NCBI GenBank assembly: GCA_903915485.1
Contig: CAIWTC010000555.1
Location: 1 to 7,438, forward strand
DNA: 7,438 bases
Direction: 5' to 3'
DNA from: an uncultured Ignavibacteriales bacterium
GTDB taxonomy: Bacteria > Bacteroidota > Ignavibacteria > Ignavibacteriales > Ignavibacteriaceae
The notes under the pieces were generated by a model. That model saw only the letters and a list, made by a program, of their open reading frames with translations, was not told where the DNA came from and did not search any database. Made by a program: the position numbers and the translations under genes. Below, piece by piece: positions 4,520-7,438 of this stretch (its first letter is position 1; each line of letters starts with the position of its first letter).

Positions 4520-5797
4520 TCAGCCAATACTTTCAAAACCGGTATACTTGTGAAGCACTTTAGGAATTAAGATTTTGCCGTCAGCAGTCTGATTGTTTTC
4601 CAATAAGGAAACCATGAGTCTGCTTGTTGCAAGTCCTGAACCATTAAGTGTATGTACAAACTCAAGTTTTTTTGTTGCTTCGTTTCTGAATCGGATGTTT
4701 GCACGGCGACCCTGGAAGGCCTCGAAATTACTACATGAAGATGCTTCAAGCCATTTGTCTTCTGCAGGCGACCATGTTTCAATGTCATAGCACTTTGCTG
4801 CAGAGAAACTTAAATCACCTGTACATAATGATAATATTCTATAAGGAACATTTAACGCTTTAAGTATATCTTCAGCATCCAAAACAAGTTTTTCTAATTC
4901 ATCATAAGAATCTTCCGGCTTAACGAACTTCACCATTTCTACTTTGTTAAACTGATGAACGCGTAAGAATCCTTTTGAGTCTTTGCCGTACGAACCTGCT
5001 TCACGACGGAAACATGCTGAGTAACCAACAAATTTAATTGGAAGTTGTGCTTCGGGAAGTATTTCGCCTCTGTAAATATTTGTTAAAGGAACTTCGGCTG
5101 TTGGGATTAAGTAAAGATCATCGCGCTCCATGTAATACATATCATCCTGCATTTTAGGGAGCTGACCTGTGCCGAACATAGATTCTTTGTTCACAAGAAA
5201 CGGAGGGAAGATTTCGGTATAATCGTGTTGATTGATATGTGTATCAATCATAAAATTAATAAGCGCGCGTTCAAGAGTTGCTCCCTTACCTTTGTAGAGA
5301 GGAAATCCTGAGCCGGAAATTTTGGCACCGCGTTCAAAGTCCAAGATATCGTGTTTCTTGCCAAGTTGAATATGGTCAAGTGCAGTACCTTCATACTTAA
5401 ATGAAAATCCTTCAGGAATCCATTGACGGGCTTCGATATTGTCTGCTGCAGACTTACCAACAGGGACAGATGAATGCGGAAGGTTTGGAAGCGCGGCTAG
5501 AAGTTCTTCAAACTTCGACTCAATTTCATTAAGCAGAACATCGTTTGTCGCAATTTTTTCACTGAGTGTTTTTGTTTCAGCGATAATTGCCGATGCATCA
5601 CCACCTGATTTTTTTAATATTCCGACCTGTGCTGAAACAGCATTCTTTTTTGATTTCAATTCGTCTGTTGCAAAAATAAGTTTTCTTCTCTCATCATCAA
5701 GTTGAAGAATTGCCCCTACTTTTTCAGGTTCATTTTTATTTGTTAGTCCCTGTCTTACTAGTTCAGGATTTTCTCTAATAAGTTTAATATCAAACAT
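4520..5797 (-). CDS. serS: Seryl-tRNA synthetase (class II)
   Basis: SerS attaches serine to tRNA-Ser in the cytoplasm using ATP and also charges tRNA-Sec where present. The 425-residue length is standard. The N-terminal long antiparallel coiled coil that grips the tRNA variable arm spans about residues 30-100 (DDERRKLIFATDELKSKKNAV to NEIESKFEELL). The catalytic core follows: TAEVPLTN (233-240) for serine binding, motif 2 with FRREAGSYGKDSKG (263-276) for ATP and the tRNA acceptor end, TGDLSFSAAKCYDIE (326-340), and motif 3 GSGLATSR (386-393) with the ATP-binding arginine. The start MFDIKLIRENPE is the universal SerS opening. It lies 71 bp behind the ACT-domain gene on the same strand; TTGGAA and TATAAT occur in that gap, but with 19-bp spacing and too close to the ATG to be convincing. 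Confidence 0.98.
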   Translation of the reverse strand: MFDIKLIRENPELVRQGLTNKNEPEKVGAILQLDDERRKLIFATDELKSKKNAVSAQVGILKKSGGDASAIIAETKTLSEKIATNDVLLNEIESKFEELLAALPNLPHSSVPVGKSAADNIEARQWIPEGFSFKYEGTALDHIQLGKKHDILDFERGAKISGSGFPLYKGKGATLERALINFMIDTHINQHDYTEIFPPFLVNKESMFGTGQLPKMQDDMYYMERDDLYLIPTAEVPLTNIYRGEILPEAQLPIKFVGYSACFRREAGSYGKDSKGFLRVHQFNKVEMVKFVKPEDSYDELEKLVLDAEDILKALNVPYRILSLCTGDLSFSAAKCYDIETWSPAEDKWLEASSCSNFEAFQGRRANIRFRNEATKKLEFVHTLNGSGLATSRLMVSLLENNQTADGKILIPKVLHKYTGFESIG

Positions 5798-5868
5798 TTA
5801 TCGATTCTTTCTATTATATTTATATATTACTGTTTAATTCCAATATCCGGGAAGAATTTTTATACTTC

Positions 5869-6291
5869 TCAGATTCTATGCATACTACGGAAAACATCTT
5901 CATGCTGAAGATATATTTTAATCTTTAATTTTTCAGACAGTAAGTTCATTTCAGTCTGCAATTCTTTAAGCGTTACGGATGCGTTGTTTAAGTCAAGTAG
6001 CATAATAAGTGTAAAAAACTCCTGCATAATTTTTTGAGATACATCAAGTATGTCGCAGTTCTTTTCGCTTAGCAAGCTTGATACTGAAGCAATGACGCCG
6101 GGATGATTCATACCGAAAGCAGTTAGAATTACCCGCTCGCCAGATTTTGACTCAAAGGCTTCGGGTGATTTTGTTTCGCCGCCAAGTTTCGCCTCAATGA
6201 AGTTTACAATCGCTTCGGGAGTGGCATTGTCTCCAAGTTGCTGAAGTGCTTCCAAAGTCAGTTCGCGTAATTGCTCTTCTTTATAGTTCAT
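5869..6291 (-). CDS. ACT-domain protein, UPF0237-like with N-terminal extension
   Basis: This is a 140-residue protein with a C-terminal ACT domain (about 52-128), the small ligand-binding fold that usually senses amino acids. The stretch ERVILTAFGMNHPGVIASVSS, the segment ILDVSQKIMQEFFTLIMLLD and the ending EDVFRSMHRI match the pattern of the UPF0237/GcvR-like ACT family, which ends in a similar 'IFEAMYNI'. Residues 1-50 are an extra, mostly helical acidic segment (EEQLRELTLEALQQLGDNATPE) not usual in UPF0237 proteins, which are about 90 residues. The ATG overlaps the preceding stop (ATGA, 6288-6291), showing translational coupling to the TPR gene, and AAGGAT lies 7 nt upstream. The next gene is serS. 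A sensing role, perhaps for serine, is speculation from context. The family is likely; the ligand is unknown. Confidence 0.85.
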   Translation of the reverse strand: MNYKEEQLRELTLEALQQLGDNATPEAIVNFIEAKLGGETKSPEAFESKSGERVILTAFGMNHPGVIASVSSLLSEKNCDILDVSQKIMQEFFTLIMLLDLNNASVTLKELQTEMNLLSEKLKIKIYLQHEDVFRSMHRI

Positions 6292-7124
6292 GGTTTAAAT
6301 CCTTTAAATTCATTATTTAAAAATAACAATGATTCTTGAAATATTCTCTTATTCTTTTCATTTGCCATATTTTCTGCAGATTCCCTGCCGCCGAAATAAA
6401 ACCTGAACCAAAGCATCTCTCCCACGACTACCCCGTCAAAGATTCTGTCTGCTGCAAAGGCATCGATGACATCATATAGCCAAAGCGCATTCCAAGCAAA
6501 TGAAACTGCTGCTTGGAAGTAATTCCCTGTATAAAGTTGACCGGTACCGGGAAGTATTGCGGAAAGTAACCTTGCCTTCTCGGGGTCATATCTTTTCTGT
6601 GATATTGAGTCGCAAAAATCTTTTAGCTTTATTGTACTATCGGAAATGCTGAATTCTTTTGATGCATCTTCCCATCTATCCATAAACATATAAATCCAAC
6701 CGCGCCAATACGATACGGTGCTCTTTTGTTCAAGAGATTTCTCTAAGTCTTGCAGAATGCTCAACGAAGCACCGAAGTCCTGCTTAAGCATCTGCAATTT
6801 TGCAATTTCCAGTTTAATTTTGTCTTTGGCGGAAGTATTGGGTGAACACTGTATTGCAGATGTATATGCCGAAATTGCATCATCAAGTCTAGCGCCGTTA
6901 CGAAAACATTCAGCCATTTTGCAGTAAGCAGTAAAATGAAGCTGTTTCAAACCGTCAAAATATATTAACCGTTTATATTCAGTTACTGCATCAAAGTATT
7001 TTTCTTCAGAAAATAATTTGTTTGAATAACGCAACTGGGCCTGAAGTAATGAATCAGTTTCCGCGGGAAGAGCGGTTGCTGAGACAAAAATAAGCAGGCT
7101 ATAAATCACTAATATTATTTTCAT
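6288..7124 (-). CDS. Exported TPR protein with C-terminal membrane segment
   Basis: This 278-residue protein starts with a clear signal peptide (MKIILVIYSLLIFVSATALPA, cleavage likely near 18-21), so it is exported across the inner membrane. Residues about 29-165 contain TPR-like helix pairs (EKYFDAVTEYKRLI, AYCKMAECFRNGARLDDAISAYTSAIQ, VSYWRGWIYMFMDRWEDASKEF), a protein-interaction scaffold. The C-terminal third carries SAILPGTGQLYTG (188-200) followed by a hydrophobic segment (about 203-221). This is the same motif as in the neighbouring gene (SAIIPGAGKIYTG) and resembles DUF5683-type membrane proteins. It overlaps both neighbours by 4 bp (ATGA at 7121-7124 and 6288-6291), so it belongs to one coupled operon. 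The function is not known. A cell-envelope scaffold, possibly with its upstream partner, is inference. Confidence 0.82.
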   Translation of the reverse strand: MKIILVIYSLLIFVSATALPAETDSLLQAQLRYSNKLFSEEKYFDAVTEYKRLIYFDGLKQLHFTAYCKMAECFRNGARLDDAISAYTSAIQCSPNTSAKDKIKLEIAKLQMLKQDFGASLSILQDLEKSLEQKSTVSYWRGWIYMFMDRWEDASKEFSISDSTIKLKDFCDSISQKRYDPEKARLLSAILPGTGQLYTGNYFQAAVSFAWNALWLYDVIDAFAADRIFDGVVVGEMLWFRFYFGGRESAENMANEKNKRIFQESLLFLNNEFKGFKP

Positions 7125-7438
7125 CTACTCAGTCCGGGGAATTCGGATTTCGAATTAAGATAATAATTCTTTAGCCTGACATATTCTTTCAATCGTTCAG
7201 CGGCAGTTTCCTTTATCTCGCAATTCTTTATTTGTGCTGAAGCCGCAGAACCGTATATGTTCCCAAGGTAAAACAGGCTGCCTGTAACAGTAAATATATA
7301 ACCTCGTAAGTTATGCTTATGGGTAAAATTATCATAAGCAAGAAATGCGGATAGTCCCGTAAAAATGAATGCCGTAACGCCATCACCTGTTTTTCCGGTA
7401 TAGATTTTCCCTGCGCCCGGAATTATTGCCGACATGCA
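7121..7438 (-). CDS. Membrane protein with SAIIPGAGKIYTG motif, 5' part beyond the window
   Basis: The frame is open to the right edge. An ATG exists at 7435, but the SAIIPGAGKIYTG motif right after it is internal in the paralogue encoded next door, so this is probably the C-terminal part of a longer protein. Visible are the motif, then two hydrophobic stretches (around TAFIFTGLSAFLAY and RGYIFTVTGSLFYLGNIYG) that look like membrane segments, and a charged helical tail (QIKNCEIKETAAERLKEYVRLKNYY). The stop overlaps the next ATG by ATGA, so it is translationally coupled to the TPR gene. The repeated motif suggests the two proteins share a domain and may act together. I do not recognise its function from the part visible. 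Genes upstream, outside the window, would decide this. Confidence 0.7.
   Translation of the reverse strand, partial: CMSAIIPGAGKIYTGKTGDGVTAFIFTGLSAFLAYDNFTHKHNLRGYIFTVTGSLFYLGNIYGSAASAQIKNCEIKETAAERLKEYVRLKNYYLNSKSEFPGLSR

Noticed and set aside
4647..4662. AGTGTATGTACAAACT resembling the lexA operator
   Set aside because: The spacing between half sites is wrong (2 instead of 4), one half is poor, and it lies inside serS coding sequence, far from any start.
5439..5705. 88-codon open frame on the plus strand inside serS
   Set aside because: It is antisense to the SerS coiled-coil region; its low-complexity Ser/Phe/Ala composition is what the reverse of a Glu/Lys-rich coiled coil produces.

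Overview
The window reads as an ordinary chromosomal segment of an AT-rich bacterium (about 38-40% G+C by eye), with one compact regulatory region and one striking small structured element. The gene set suggests a Bacteroidota/Ignavibacteriota-type organism. It includes a SpoVG homologue, an RsmF-type methyltransferase, a canonical LexA, an HI0933/BaiN-type flavoprotein, and TPR/membrane proteins carrying an 'SAxxPGxGxxYTG' segment. That taxonomic call is an inference from the style of the proteins, not from a marker gene.

Layout from left to right: 1-1049 (+) is the 3' part of an RsmB/RsmF-family RNA m5C methyltransferase cut by the window edge. Everything else is on the minus strand. At 2403-1053 lies a three-gene unit read leftward: lexA, an 83-residue WYL-like protein, and a 145-residue protein with PD-(D/E)xK-like topology but no recognisable active site. 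It converges on the methyltransferase gene with a 3-bp gap. The 2404-2720 gap carries a convincing lexA promoter with two palindromic operators (consensus AGTGTnC-N4-GnACACT) and a hairpin behind spoVG. At 3005-2721 is spoVG. At 4405-3167 is an FAD-dependent oxidoreductase of the HI0933/BaiN family.

Between that oxidoreductase and serS lies a 76-bp inverted-repeat element (4404-4479). It folds, with every inner base used, into a three-way junction and reaches into the oxidoreductase start codon. Further right, still on the minus strand, come serS (5797-4520), an ACT-domain protein (6291-5869), a secreted/membrane TPR protein (7124-6288) and a second membrane protein cut by the right edge (to 7121). 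The last three genes overlap by ATGA and are almost certainly one operon, with serS possibly its distal member.

Functionally the window combines translation (RNA methyltransferase, seryl-tRNA synthetase), the DNA-damage response (LexA and two unstudied passengers), an RNA/DNA-binding regulator (SpoVG) and a redox enzyme. I see no phage, transposase, CRISPR, toxin-antitoxin or secondary-metabolism genes. The two places most worth attention are the three-way-junction element at 4404-4479 and the unusual lexA operon.
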